Shown: positions 17,702 to 25,378 of the stretch, piece after piece
Numbering within the stretch: the stretch's first letter is position 1
Layout: every line of letters begins with the position of its first letter
Assembly: GCA_944326365.1 (NCBI GenBank)
Contig: CALVDR010000014.1
Location: 1-63,169 of the forward strand
Direction: 5' to 3'
Length of the DNA stretch: 63,169 nucleotides
DNA from: an uncultured Bacteroidales bacterium
GTDB taxonomy: Bacteria > Bacteroidota > Bacteroidia > Bacteroidales > UBA932
Notes under the pieces: generated by a model
Database searches by the model: none
The model's input: the letters and a program-made list of their open reading frames with translations, nothing else
Told to the model about the DNA's origin: nothing
Position numbers and translations under genes: made by a program

Positions 17702-17742
17702 GAATTCAGGGACCCTCTGCCAATGCCTGCAATCCTGAATTC
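17702..17742. repeat. 9-bp inverted repeat (GAATTCAGG)
   Basis: GAATTCAGG at 17702-17710 and its reverse complement at 17734-17742, with a 23-nt spacer. It lies upstream of the operon promoter. It may be a regulator site or the 3' structure of the upstream transcript. Confidence 0.4.
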
Positions 17743-17865
17743 CCCTTCAATAAAATTACACTTCAATATATAAGCGAAGAAAAAATTAGGACAGGAATTT
17801 TATAAAATAATTATTATCAACAAGTAAAATTTGAGTTTATGAAAAGTTCATTACACGAGCCGGAA

Positions 17866-18876
17866 TCAGTCTCGCCTGCGTCTGTGCTTCAGATTCAAAT
17901 CACTGATACGTTTTTCGATATTCGGGATATCAGTATGCAGCATATCCTGGATATCCTTGTATGTAAGCCTGTTTTTGTTGAAAGCATAATGCCTGACTGC
18001 CTGTCTTATCTCATAAATCAGTCCGACAGTCCTGTCCGAATTTCTATCCCGGCACTCTATGCGCGGTGCCAGGCCGTTTTCCATGACACAGATAATATCC
18101 GTCGCGTTATAAAGAACAGCGGCTATGCGGTCTATAAGGCCTGCTTCCGTAAGTTTCATTTGTTCCATCAGGAATTTTCTGTACCACACATAGCGAACTC
18201 TTTTTTTTCTATTTTGCAAAGCCGGGAGAATGGGGAACCTCCCGTCATAAGATACCGCGACCTCCCAGACAGACATGGAGCCGACGGAATGATTTCCCAT
18301 AAGCTTGAGACGCGTACCGCCCAGCCTGTGCGCGTTGCTGAACACTGCATCCTTGACAGCATCGGTCCAGATGTAGATGACATCCGGCTCAAGTTCCTCC
18401 AGGACCTGCATGAAAGCCGGAAAATCCGCATCGAGGACAGACTTCCGCTCCTGATATGAAAAATCCTCCGCTTCGGGCAGGAAATGCTGGATATAATTGT
18501 AGAATGCCACGCTGTTCCAGAAATCCAGGCGTTCATTCTGGGTTATGATACGGCCGCGTATTCCCGTCATGAAGTGCGTGAAGTCCCCGTATGAAGGGCA
18601 CCGCTCACCTTCCGTATAAGAATCTATCTCTATGATATTGCTGTTCGAAATCCGGTAATAACCGTCATACAAGTCCATCCTGTCCTTGTATATCGGGCAC
18701 AAGTCATCAAATTCCCTGGAGCGGCCTTCCCTGACGCATTTGTCATAATATTTACATTCATAGTTGCGTGCATGGGCTTCCCAGCAAAAATGATAGGCTC
18801 CCACGACAAGTGTTTTCACTCCGTTGAATCCTTCGGAATATCTATTGCCTTTTCTTGGCTTGAAAAAATAACGCAA
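17866..18876 (-). CDS. uracil-DNA-glycosylase-like protein, long form
   Basis: 336 residues, related to the shorter protein at 6024-6632. It shares an opening GxRYSEGFNGVKTLVVGAYHF segment, LDFWNSVAFYNYIQ, and PDVIYIWTDAVKD, then adds a C-terminal ~110 residues with a helix-rich, charged end (LIYEIRQAVRHYAFNKNRL). An insertion with four cysteines (CKYYDKC...C) near residue 40-60 may bind a metal. The only available start is TTG at 18876, three bases from the right 41-bp repeat, with no ATG upstream in frame. The native 5' end may have been lost or replaced at the repeat. It is separated from the operon by 513 bp. Confidence 0.65.
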   Translation of the reverse strand: MRYFFKPRKGNRYSEGFNGVKTLVVGAYHFCWEAHARNYECKYYDKCVREGRSREFDDLCPIYKDRMDLYDGYYRISNSNIIEIDSYTEGERCPSYGDFTHFMTGIRGRIITQNERLDFWNSVAFYNYIQHFLPEAEDFSYQERKSVLDADFPAFMQVLEELEPDVIYIWTDAVKDAVFSNAHRLGGTRLKLMGNHSVGSMSVWEVAVSYDGRFPILPALQNRKKRVRYVWYRKFLMEQMKLTEAGLIDRIAAVLYNATDIICVMENGLAPRIECRDRNSDRTVGLIYEIRQAVRHYAFNKNRLTYKDIQDMLHTDIPNIEKRISDLNLKHRRRRD

Positions 18877-18878
18877 AC

Positions 18879-18919
18879 AAATTAGAAAATTTCAAAATTG
18901 GCTAACAATGGTGTTTCAT
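18879..18919. repeat. right copy of 41-bp direct repeat flanking the island
   Basis: Same orientation as 2469-2509 and 38 of 41 identical. It sits between the stop of the phosphopantetheinyl transferase gene (18923) and the start of the glycosylase-like gene. A site at the 3' edge of a conserved gene is a common arrangement for integration, but no integrase gene is visible in the enclosed block. Confidence 0.75.
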
Positions 18920-18922
18920 GGG

Positions 18923-19558
18923 TCAGCCTACTACCCAGACTAAGACGTGCCTGTCGAAAAAGACATAACCGAGCTCGAATTCTTCTTCATGTCCGTCCTT
19001 GTGCGTGAATGTGGCCTCCAGTTCTCCTTTGCCTTTCAGTGTGAATTTCTCGACTTCGATCTGTTCGGCGAAATCGACGCGGTTTTGCGACATTCTCTTG
19101 TATATGGCTTCCTTGGCGCACCAGTAGATGGCCAGCTGCTCGTTCTTCTGGTCGTCATCCAGATCTTCTATCTCTTCTTCGGAGAGGGCTTTCTGTTCGA
19201 CTGCCGAGAAATCCCTGTCCAGGGACTCGATGTCGATGCCGAGATCGTCTTCCTGATGGGTGATGACTGCCACGTACTTCTCGCAATGCGTTATGCTGAT
19301 ATTCGTGATGCAGTTCTCAAGGAACGGCTTGCCGTTGTCATGGTGGCCGAGATATACCTTTTCCTCGAACATTTCGTTCAGAAGCGCGCGGACAGCAAGT
19401 TTCTGCTTTCTGAGACTCGGATTCCTGATCAGGGAGATTTCTTCCATCTCGTCAGTAGGTACCGAACTCATGGCTATAAGGTCTTCTTCAGTCTCGGTGA
19501 TCTGCCATACTCCGATTTCCGCCTTGTTTTCGAGAGTTTTCCTTAAATATAGTCCCAT
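18923..19558 (-). CDS. 4'-phosphopantetheinyl transferase superfamily protein
   Basis: Transfers the phosphopantetheine arm of coenzyme A to a conserved serine of acyl or peptidyl carrier proteins. The family motifs are clear: LGIDIES (106-112) for Mg/CoA binding and WCAKEAIYK (146-154), with HCEKYVAV near residue 91. At 211 residues it fits the Sfp/Gsp-like group more than the short AcpS type. The C-terminal strand ends in VLVWVVG, directly before the right direct repeat. A 66-codon ORF precedes it by 17 nt. Confidence 0.9.
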   Translation of the reverse strand: MGLYLRKTLENKAEIGVWQITETEEDLIAMSSVPTDEMEEISLIRNPSLRKQKLAVRALLNEMFEEKVYLGHHDNGKPFLENCITNISITHCEKYVAVITHQEDDLGIDIESLDRDFSAVEQKALSEEEIEDLDDDQKNEQLAIYWCAKEAIYKRMSQNRVDFAEQIEVEKFTLKGKGELEATFTHKDGHEEEFELGYVFFDRHVLVWVVG

Positions 19559-19575
19559 GTTGAATTATGCTTGCG

Positions 19576-19776
19576 TTATGAAATGGTATTTCCCGTCATG
19601 CCTATATACAGCAATCCCGTACGCACCGTATAGGCACATACATAATGAATCACGTTTCCTTCTTCGGGCCCGGATTCGGAATCGAGTATCATGAAAACAC
19701 AGTTCGACAGCGGATCGTCAGACATCGCGTCCGCTTCAGTACCTGAAAGTTTTACTATTGGACTGGGAGGTTCCAC
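19576..19776 (-). CDS. small hypothetical protein upstream of the transferase
   Basis: A 66-residue ORF from a GTG start; an ATG at residue 18 is an alternative. It lies 17 nt before the phosphopantetheinyl transferase gene, and an exact -7 box lies ~32 nt upstream of the GTG, so the two are probably cotranscribed. The residues look protein-like (CVFMILDSESG, IHYVCAYTVRTGLLYIGM), but I do not recognise a family. Confidence 0.45.
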   Translation of the reverse strand: MEPPSPIVKLSGTEADAMSDDPLSNCVFMILDSESGPEEGNVIHYVCAYTVRTGLLYIGMTGNTIS

Positions 19777-19807
19777 TTTGTTTTAAAGGTTTTTTTGATT
19801 CAGTCTG

Positions 19808-19815
19808 CAAATATA
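19808..19815 (-). promoter_or_regulatory. -7 box before the small ORF and transferase gene
   Basis: TATATTTG on the minus strand, an exact match to TAnnTTTG, ~32 nt before the GTG start at 19776. Confidence 0.55.
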
Positions 19816-19918
19816 GTTATTTTTTAGAAGTCTCATTATTATTTGGAAAAAATTCTGGCGGCATGAATCTTTTAGGAAATTATCATCGCCAAAATGAAGT
19901 TATAGTCGAAGAAATTAG

Positions 19919-19972
19919 TATATTTGTCGGATTGAAGCCTTGGGCTGCCGGAAGGACGATCCGGACGGCAGC
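19919..19972 (+). promoter_or_regulatory. candidate mdh promoter and leader hairpin
   Basis: TATATTTG at 19919-19926 is an exact -7 box. Downstream in the presumed leader, GCTGCCG (19944-19950) and CGGCAGC (19966-19972) form a 7-bp stem. The mdh start is at 20049, giving a leader of about 115 nt. Confidence 0.45.
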
Positions 19973-20048
19973 AAGAGTCATGAGGATAGTACGGATATTG
20001 TCCGTCAGGACGTGTTTTGATAGGTAATTTGTTTAAATATAGTGTATT

Positions 20049-21044
20049 ATGGATTTTCTGACAAATGAAAAACTGACCATCATCGGTGCTGCCGGAATGA
20101 TCGGGTCCAATATGGCCCAGACAGCCATGATGATGAAGCTTACTCCGAATCTCTGCCTTTATGATCCTTTCGCTACTGGCCTGAAAGGAGTGGCTGAGGA
20201 AATGTATCACTGTGCATTCGACGGAGCGGAGATCACGTATACTGATGATATCAAGGAAGCTTTGACGGGGGCCAAATATGTGGTTTCTTCCGGCGGAGCG
20301 CCACGCAAACAGGGCATGACCCGTGAGGATCTGCTCAAGGGGAACTGCGAGATCGCGGAGCAGCTCGGAAAGGATATCAAGGCATACTGCCCTGATGTAA
20401 AGCACGTGGTCATCATCTTCAACCCTGCTGACCTCACAGGTCTCGTTACCCTTCTTCATTCAGGGCTGAAACCGTCACAGCTTACGACTCTGGCCGCTCT
20501 GGATTCCACCAGACTTCAGAGTGCTCTTGCGCAGGAGTTCGGTGTACAGCAGTGCAAGGTGACAGGCTGCCACACTTATGGCGGTCACGGCGAGCAGATG
20601 GCTGTATTCGCTTCCGAGGCTAAGGTGGACGGAGTGCCTTTCACGGAACTTCTCGGCTCGAAACTTCCTTTCGTAAGATGGGATGAAATCAAGGGCGATG
20701 TCATACAGGGAGGAAAGAAGATCATAGAGCTCAGAGGCCGTTCTTCATTCCAGAGCCCTTCATACGTATCCATCGAGATGATAGCTGCAGCCATGGGCGG
20801 CAAGCCGTTTACCTGGCCTGCAGGCTGCTATGTGAACACTCCTAAGTATCACAATGTGATGATGGCCATGCCTACCGTCATCGACGGTACCGGTGTCCAC
20901 TATTCTGATGTAAAGGGTACTGCCGAGGAAATGGCCGCTCTCGATGCTTCATACGAACATCTCTGCAAGATGCGTGATGAGATCATCGGTCTGAATATCA
21001 TCCCTGCTGTAGAGGACTGGAAGACAGTGAATCCGAATCTCTAA
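20049..21044 (+). CDS. mdh: malate dehydrogenase
   Basis: Interconverts malate and oxaloacetate with NAD; in anaerobic Bacteroidales it serves the reductive branch toward fumarate and succinate. The 331 residues start with the Rossmann motif TIIGAAGMIGSNMA (GAAGMIGS at 13-20), with an acidic LYDPF after the second strand. SSGGAPRKQGMTREDLLKGN is the substrate loop with its arginine, and NPADLTG and TGCHTYGGHGEQM contain the expected catalytic His region. A T-tailed terminator follows. Confidence 0.93.
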   Translation: MDFLTNEKLTIIGAAGMIGSNMAQTAMMMKLTPNLCLYDPFATGLKGVAEEMYHCAFDGAEITYTDDIKEALTGAKYVVSSGGAPRKQGMTREDLLKGNCEIAEQLGKDIKAYCPDVKHVVIIFNPADLTGLVTLLHSGLKPSQLTTLAALDSTRLQSALAQEFGVQQCKVTGCHTYGGHGEQMAVFASEAKVDGVPFTELLGSKLPFVRWDEIKGDVIQGGKKIIELRGRSSFQSPSYVSIEMIAAAMGGKPFTWPAGCYVNTPKYHNVMMAMPTVIDGTGVHYSDVKGTAEEMAALDASYEHLCKMRDEIIGLNIIPAVEDWKTVNPNL

Positions 21045-21067
21045 CAGACAGGAATTCCTGGCTGAAA

Positions 21068-21106
21068 ACGGTGTCTCGAGGAATTTTTCCGGGACACCGT
21101 TTTTTT
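21068..21106 (+). terminator. rho-independent terminator after mdh
   Basis: ACGGTGTC and GGACACCGT form a stem closing a ~15-nt loop, followed by a run of seven T. Confidence 0.9.
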
Positions 21107-21183
21107 GCGTTCGGTTGCGCACCGATCTTAGCGTAAAACCAGTCTGTTTTTGAAAAAAGTTTAGAGTTGAATTTAAAATTGCT

Positions 21184-21191
21184 TAATTTTG
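21184..21191 (+). promoter_or_regulatory. -7 box of the transketolase promoter
   Basis: TAATTTTG, an exact TAnnTTTG match, 47 nt before the ATG at 21238. No clear -33 element at standard spacing. Confidence 0.55.
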
Positions 21192-21237
21192 GGTCTCGGT
21201 TGGGTTTTCCGGAAATTAATCAATAGTCAGTATAATC

Positions 21238-23250
21238 ATGAAAAACGACAAGAAACTTTTGGACAGGGCCGCTGACAATATCAGGATTCTGGCGGCTTCC
21301 ATGGTAGAAAAGGCGAAGTCAGGACATCCTGGCGGCGCTATGGGAGGAGCTGATTTCATCAATGTGCTTTTCTCCGAGTATTTAGTGTATGATCCGGAGA
21401 ATCCGCGGTGGGAGAGCCGGGACCGCTTCTTCCTGGACCCGGGGCACATGTCTCCGATGCTTTATTCCGTGCTGGCACTGTCCGGAAAGTTCTCTCTTGA
21501 CGAACTTCAGCAGTTCAGACAGTGGGGAAGCCCTACTCCCGGTCATCCCGAAGTGAATGTGGAACGTGGCATCGAGAATACTTCAGGTCCGCTCGGTCAG
21601 GGGCATACATTTGCCGTAGGTGCTGCCATAGCGGCCAAGTTCCTGAAAGCCAGGCTGGGAGATCAGATGAACCAGACGATCTATGCCTACATATCAGATG
21701 GCGGTATCCAGGAGGAGATTTCGCAGGGTGCAGGCCGTATCGCAGGGCATCTCGGACTCGACAACCTCGTGATGTTCTATGACTCGAATGATATCCAGCT
21801 TTCTACCACCACGGACGCAGTGACCGATGAGGATGTGGAGGCAAAATACCGCGCCTGGGGCTGGGATGTGCTGAAAATCGACGGTAACGATGTGGACCAG
21901 ATACGCCGGGCTCTCGACTGGGCGAAGGCCGTGCAGGGAAAGCCGGCGCTGATTATCGGCCGCACTGTCATGGGCAAAGGCGCGCGTAAGGCTGACGGTA
22001 CAAGCTACGAAAACTGCTGTGCGACTCACGGTGCTCCGCTCGGAGGGGATGCCTATGTCAATACCGTAAGGAACCTGGGCGGGGATCCTGAGAATCCTTT
22101 TGTGATATTCCCTGAGGTCCAGACTCTTTATGCTGCCCGTCAGCAGGAGCTTCGGGCAATAGTAGCAGAGAAAAAGGCCGCACATGACAAGTGGGCTGCA
22201 GAGAATCCTGAACTGGCTGCCAGAATGCATCGATGGTTTTCAGGAGAGGCGCCGGCTCTGGACTGGAGTGCTATAATCCAGAAGGCAGGCGCTGCTACCA
22301 GAGGCGCTTCCGCTACTGTCCTCGGCTATCTCGCGGAACATGTGGACAATATGATCGTGTCTTCGGCTGACCTGTCGAACTCGGACAAGACTGACGGCTT
22401 CCTGAAAAAGACCCATGCTTTCGCAAAAGGTGACTTTTCCGGAGCTTTCCTGCAGGCAGGAGTATCCGAGCTGACGATGGCGTGCTGCTGCATAGGAATG
22501 ATGCTCCATGGCGGTGTCATAGCCGCATGCGCTACGTTCTTCGTATTCTCGGACTATATGAAGCCGGCTGTCAGAATGGCGGCTCTTATGGAAGTCCCTG
22601 TGAAGTTCATCTGGACACATGATGCGTTCAGGGTGGGAGAAGACGGCCCTACCCATGAGCCTGTAGAACAGGAGATGCAGCTTCGTCTGATGGAGAGGCT
22701 GAAGAACCATCATGGTGAGAATTCGATGCTTGTACTCCGTCCTGCTGATGCTGAAGAGACTACCCGGGCCTGGAAACTGGCTATGGAGAACACGAAGACT
22801 CCGTCTGCACTGATTCTTTCAAGACAGAATATAGAAAACCTGCCAGACGGCAATGATTATGCCCAGGTATCGAAGGGTGCTTATATAGTGTGCGGCTCGG
22901 ATGAGAATCCGGATGTCATTCTCGTGGCTTCCGGTTCGGAAGTTTCCACCCTTGTGGCAGGTGCTTCCCTTCTGAAAGCAGACGGCGTCAGAGTGCGTAT
23001 CGTTTCTGTCCCATCCGAGGGCCTTTTCAGGACTCAGGATGCGTCATATCAGGCTTCAGTGCTGCCTGCTGGCGTGAAGAAATTCGGGCTTACAGCCGGT
23101 CTTCCTGTCACGCTGGAGAGTCTGGTCGGTGCTGACGGCAAGGTCTGGGGGCTCGAATCATTCGGCTTCTCTGCACCTTACAAGGTTCTCGACGAGAAAC
23201 TCGGTTTCACCGCACGGAATGTATACGACCAGGTCAAGTCGATGCTCTGA
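21238..23250 (+). CDS. tkt: transketolase
   Basis: A thiamine-diphosphate enzyme of the non-oxidative pentose phosphate pathway that moves two-carbon units between sugar phosphates. The 670 residues are full length. Seen in order: SGHPGGAMG near the N-terminus, GPLGQGHTFAVGAA, the ThDP motif ending in YDSNDIQLS, the middle pyrimidine domain with HDAFRVGEDGPTHEPVEQ (~residue 460-477), and a C-terminal domain with VILVASGSEVSTLV. Monocistronic: its own -7 box upstream and a strong terminator downstream. Confidence 0.96.
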   Translation: MKNDKKLLDRAADNIRILAASMVEKAKSGHPGGAMGGADFINVLFSEYLVYDPENPRWESRDRFFLDPGHMSPMLYSVLALSGKFSLDELQQFRQWGSPTPGHPEVNVERGIENTSGPLGQGHTFAVGAAIAAKFLKARLGDQMNQTIYAYISDGGIQEEISQGAGRIAGHLGLDNLVMFYDSNDIQLSTTTDAVTDEDVEAKYRAWGWDVLKIDGNDVDQIRRALDWAKAVQGKPALIIGRTVMGKGARKADGTSYENCCATHGAPLGGDAYVNTVRNLGGDPENPFVIFPEVQTLYAARQQELRAIVAEKKAAHDKWAAENPELAARMHRWFSGEAPALDWSAIIQKAGAATRGASATVLGYLAEHVDNMIVSSADLSNSDKTDGFLKKTHAFAKGDFSGAFLQAGVSELTMACCCIGMMLHGGVIAACATFFVFSDYMKPAVRMAALMEVPVKFIWTHDAFRVGEDGPTHEPVEQEMQLRLMERLKNHHGENSMLVLRPADAEETTRAWKLAMENTKTPSALILSRQNIENLPDGNDYAQVSKGAYIVCGSDENPDVILVASGSEVSTLVAGASLLKADGVRVRIVSVPSEGLFRTQDASYQASVLPAGVKKFGLTAGLPVTLESLVGADGKVWGLESFGFSAPYKVLDEKLGFTARNVYDQVKSML

Positions 23251-23270
23251 CAGATCCGAACAGTATCAAA

Positions 23271-23317
23271 CAAAAGAAAAACAACCATCTGATTTTCAGA
23301 CGGTTGTTTTTCTTTTG
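23271..23317. terminator. bidirectional terminator between tkt and tRNA-Pro
   Basis: A long near-perfect inverted repeat: CAAAAGAAAAACAACC at the left pairs with GGTTGTTTTTCTTTTG at the right, around CATCTGATTTTCAGAC. It gives T-rich tails on both strands, so it can end tkt on + and the tRNA transcript on -. Confidence 0.9.
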
Positions 23318-23319
23318 TG

Positions 23320-23393
23320 TCGGGGTACTGTGACTCGAACACAGGACCCTCTGGTCCCAAACCAGATGCGCTAGCCAACTGCGCCACACCCCG
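23320..23393 (-). tRNA. tRNA-Pro (TGG anticodon)
   Basis: 74 nt. The acceptor stem is CGGGGTG with TACCCCG (six Watson-Crick pairs and one G-T). The D stem is GCGC/GCGC, the anticodon stem TCTGG/CCAGA with loop TTTGGGA (anticodon TGG), and the T arm CTGTG-TTCGAGT-CACAG. The discriminator is A; CCA is not encoded. Confidence 0.95.
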
Positions 23394-23520
23394 AAATCCT
23401 CTTCTTTCGAATTGGACTGCAAATATACATCTTAATTCCGGAATTGCAAAATATTTTTTGACTTTTGTCAATTATAGTTCAAATTCCTGTCCCGGGAATG
23501 CCGATACCGGTCCATTAACA

Positions 23521-23800
23521 GATTACGTGGGTGGATCAAAAGTCACGAAGTGACCGCGACCGGAGGGAGCGAGATCCCCCTAACCGAGTGATAAGCCGAG
23601 AGGTATGGCGGAATGTATTCCGCTATATCCGAGGCGAAACGAGGAAAAGTTATGAAATAACTTAATAGGGGTCGAGAGCGGTTCTATGAGAATGTCCAGT
23701 GGACATTCGAAAGCGAACAGAGGGGGTTAGGATGGGTCCAGTGTTAAACTTCGTTTTTCCATTATCCTCACCTCGGTAATTCGTACAAGTACGATTACTC
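23521..23800. repeat. cluster of short perfect palindromes; possible structured RNA or repeat element
   Basis: No gene is seen in the stretch 23394-23895. The region carries successive tight hairpins: GTCAC-GAA-GTGAC (23542-23554); a 13-bp stem including three G-T pairs at 23602-23629, centred on GCGGAAT/ATTCCGC; AAGTTAT-GAA-ATAACTT (23647-23663); GAATGTCC-AGT-GGACATTC (23690-23708); and TCGTAC-AA-GTACGA (23781-23794) with near-matching flanks. CCTAACC near 23579-23585 can pair with GGTTAGG near 23726-23732 and would enclose the middle ones. Purine-rich CGAG-type linkers separate them. The G-T pairs hint at folding as RNA. Confidence 0.5.
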
Positions 23801-23833
23801 TCGGTTCGTCAATGGTTTCGCAGAAAGACGTTT

Positions 23834-23866
23834 GAGGGTGACCAAAAGCACTTTTTGGTCACCCTC
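23834..23866. terminator. strong 14-bp hairpin downstream of rpsC
   Basis: GAGGGTGACCAAAA and TTTTGGTCACCCTC form a perfect 14-bp stem with a 5-nt loop, 30 nt after the rpsC stop on the minus strand. The T-run is inside the stem rather than after it, so termination or mRNA end protection is likely but not certain. Confidence 0.6.
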
Positions 23867-23895
23867 CCGTAATCACTATATATTCCGCAACTTGA

Positions 23896-24645
23896 TTATT
23901 TGCTTTCCTTGCGGTCACCGCCACGGTTCCTTCCACCGCGACGACGCTCTCCGCGACCTCCCTGACGGGATGAGTTCTGAGCCTGAGCTGCAGAAATGCC
24001 TGCATTAGGAGAGAGGTCTCTCTTTCCGTAAACCTCACCGTTGCAGATCCATACCTTGATACCGAGAACGCCGACTTTGGTATGAGCTTCAGCCAATGCG
24101 TAGTCGATATCTGCGCGGAATGTATGGAGAGGAGTACGTCCTTCCTTGAACATCTCGCTTCTGGCCATTTCAGCACCGCCGAGACGGCCGCTGATCTGTA
24201 TCTTGATACCTTCGGCACCTACCCTCATGGTAGTACCTACAGCCATCTTGATAGCCCTTCTGTATGAAACACGGCCTTCAATCTGACGTGCGATGTTGTC
24301 AGCTACGAAGTGAGCGTCGGTCTCAGGTTTCTTCACCTCGAAGATGTTTATCTGAACATCCTTGCTGGTTACTTTCTTAAGCTCTTCCTTGAGCATGTCC
24401 ACCTCTGCTCCGCCTTTGCCGATGATGACACCCGGCCTTGCAGCATGAATAGTCACTGTGATGAGCTTGAGAGTTCTCTCGATGACGATCTTTGAAAGGC
24501 CTGCCTTTGCAAGACGGTTCACGAGATATTTGCGGATCTTGTAGTCTTCAGCGATTTTAGCTGCGTAGTCACCACCACACCAGTTAGAGTCCCAACCACG
24601 GGTGATACCGATTCTGTTGCTGATAGGATTTGTTTTCTGTCCCAT
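23896..24645 (-). CDS. rpsC: 30S ribosomal protein S3
   Basis: 249 residues. Starts [21 protein letters not shown], contains the KH domain GxxG loop (IGKGGAEVD), and has the C-terminal S3 domain. It ends in a basic Arg/Gly-rich tail ([13 protein letters not shown]) typical of Bacteroidetes S3. It binds 16S rRNA at the mRNA entry channel. It is the last gene of this operon; rplP, normally next, is absent, and a strong hairpin follows instead. Confidence 0.97.
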   Translation of the reverse strand: MGQKTNPISNRIGITRGWDSNWCGGDYAAKIAEDYKIRKYLVNRLAKAGLSKIVIERTLKLITVTIHAARPGVIIGKGGAEVDMLKEELKKVTSKDVQINIFEVKKPETDAHFVADNIARQIEGRVSYRRAIKMAVGTTMRVGAEGIKIQISGRLGGAEMARSEMFKEGRTPLHTFRADIDYALAEAHTKVGVLGIKVWICNGEVYGKRDLSPNAGISAAQAQNSSRQGGRGERRRGGRNRGGDRKESK

Positions 24646-24648
24646 AAT

Positions 24649-25068
24649 TTATTCCTCCACTGTTGCTGGTTTCTTGACATCGAGGATGACGGTGATGTGG
24701 TTTGAACGCTTGCGGATTCTTCCGGCACGGCCCTGAGGGCAAGGACGGATTCTTTTGAGAGTCCTTCCTTCATTTACCATGAGGGTCTTGATGTAAACGT
24801 TTCCGTTATCCAGTTCGCTTGACTTGTCCTGGTTCTTTGCTTCCCAGTTTGCAATGGCACTGCGTACCACTTTCTCAAGGCTGATAGAAGCGTGCTTCTT
24901 GGAGTACTTGAGAATATCGAGTGCCTTGTTCACCTCCACGCCTCTGATAATATCTGCTACCAGACGCATTTTGCGAGGTGAAGTAGGAACATTGTTCAGT
25001 TTAGCTATAGCTGTCTGTTTCTTTTCAGCTTTCAGCCTCTCGGCCATTAATCTTTTACGAGCTCCCAT
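24649..25068 (-). CDS. rplV: 50S ribosomal protein L22
   Basis: 139 residues. The L22 core is clear: LNNVPTSPRKMRLVADIIRGVEV, then DILKYSKKHASISLEKVVRSAIAN, then the beta-hairpin region that reaches the exit tunnel (VNEGRTLKRIRPCPQGRAGRIRKRS). It lies 3 nt before rpsC. Confidence 0.96.
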   Translation of the reverse strand: MGARKRLMAERLKAEKKQTAIAKLNNVPTSPRKMRLVADIIRGVEVNKALDILKYSKKHASISLEKVVRSAIANWEAKNQDKSSELDNGNVYIKTLMVNEGRTLKRIRPCPQGRAGRIRKRSNHITVILDVKKPATVEE

Positions 25069-25087
25069 AATTCTGAATTCATTTTAA

Positions 25088-25357
25088 TTATTTACGATTG
25101 CCCGAATGGCCTCTGAATGTTCTAGTCGGTGCGAACTCTCCGAGCTTGTGGCCTACCATGTTTTCAGTAACGTAAACAGGAATAAACTTGTTTCCATTAT
25201 GAACTGCGATAGTGTGCCCTACGAAGTCAGGAGAGATCATACTTGCGCGTGACCAAGTCTTGACAACCTCTTTCTTCATGCTACCTTCATTCATAGCAAG
25301 AATTTTCTTTTCCAGGCTTGCCTGGATATAAGGACCTTTTCTTAATGAACGACTCAT
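25088..25357 (-). CDS. rpsS: 30S ribosomal protein S19
   Basis: 89 residues: [17 protein letters not shown] start, [22 protein letters not shown] core, [16 protein letters not shown] end. All are standard S19 features. It binds the 30S head. Confidence 0.97.
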   Translation of the reverse strand: MSRSLRKGPYIQASLEKKILAMNEGSMKKEVVKTWSRASMISPDFVGHTIAVHNGNKFIPVYVTENMVGHKLGEFAPTRTFRGHSGNRK

Positions 25358-25378
25358 AATCTCTAAAGTTTTATTCCG

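Larger units (their letters stand above)
17353..17865. other. 513-bp intergenic region carrying the operon leader
   Basis: No gene is seen. On the minus strand an exact -7 box TAACTTTG lies at 17633-17640, which would give the operon a leader of roughly 275 nt before the ATG at 17352. The leader contains a local hairpin near 17537-17570 (GCCAA/TTGGC with flanking pairing). A 9-bp inverted repeat GAATTCAGG/CCTGAATTC spans 17702-17742, between the promoter and the end of the upstream glycosylase-like gene. It has no T-tail. Confidence 0.5.

Noticed and set aside
17839..18459. 206-codon ORF on the + strand near the island's right end
   Set aside because: Antisense to the glycosylase-like gene, which shows real paralogy with the protein at 6024-6632.
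2300..19000. Integrase, transposase, reverse transcriptase or restriction-modification genes in the island
   Set aside because: I looked for their motifs in all sizeable reading frames and saw none.
23521..23866. CRISPR array
   Set aside because: The palindromes differ in sequence and length, spacing is irregular, and no repeat unit recurs; no cas gene in the window.
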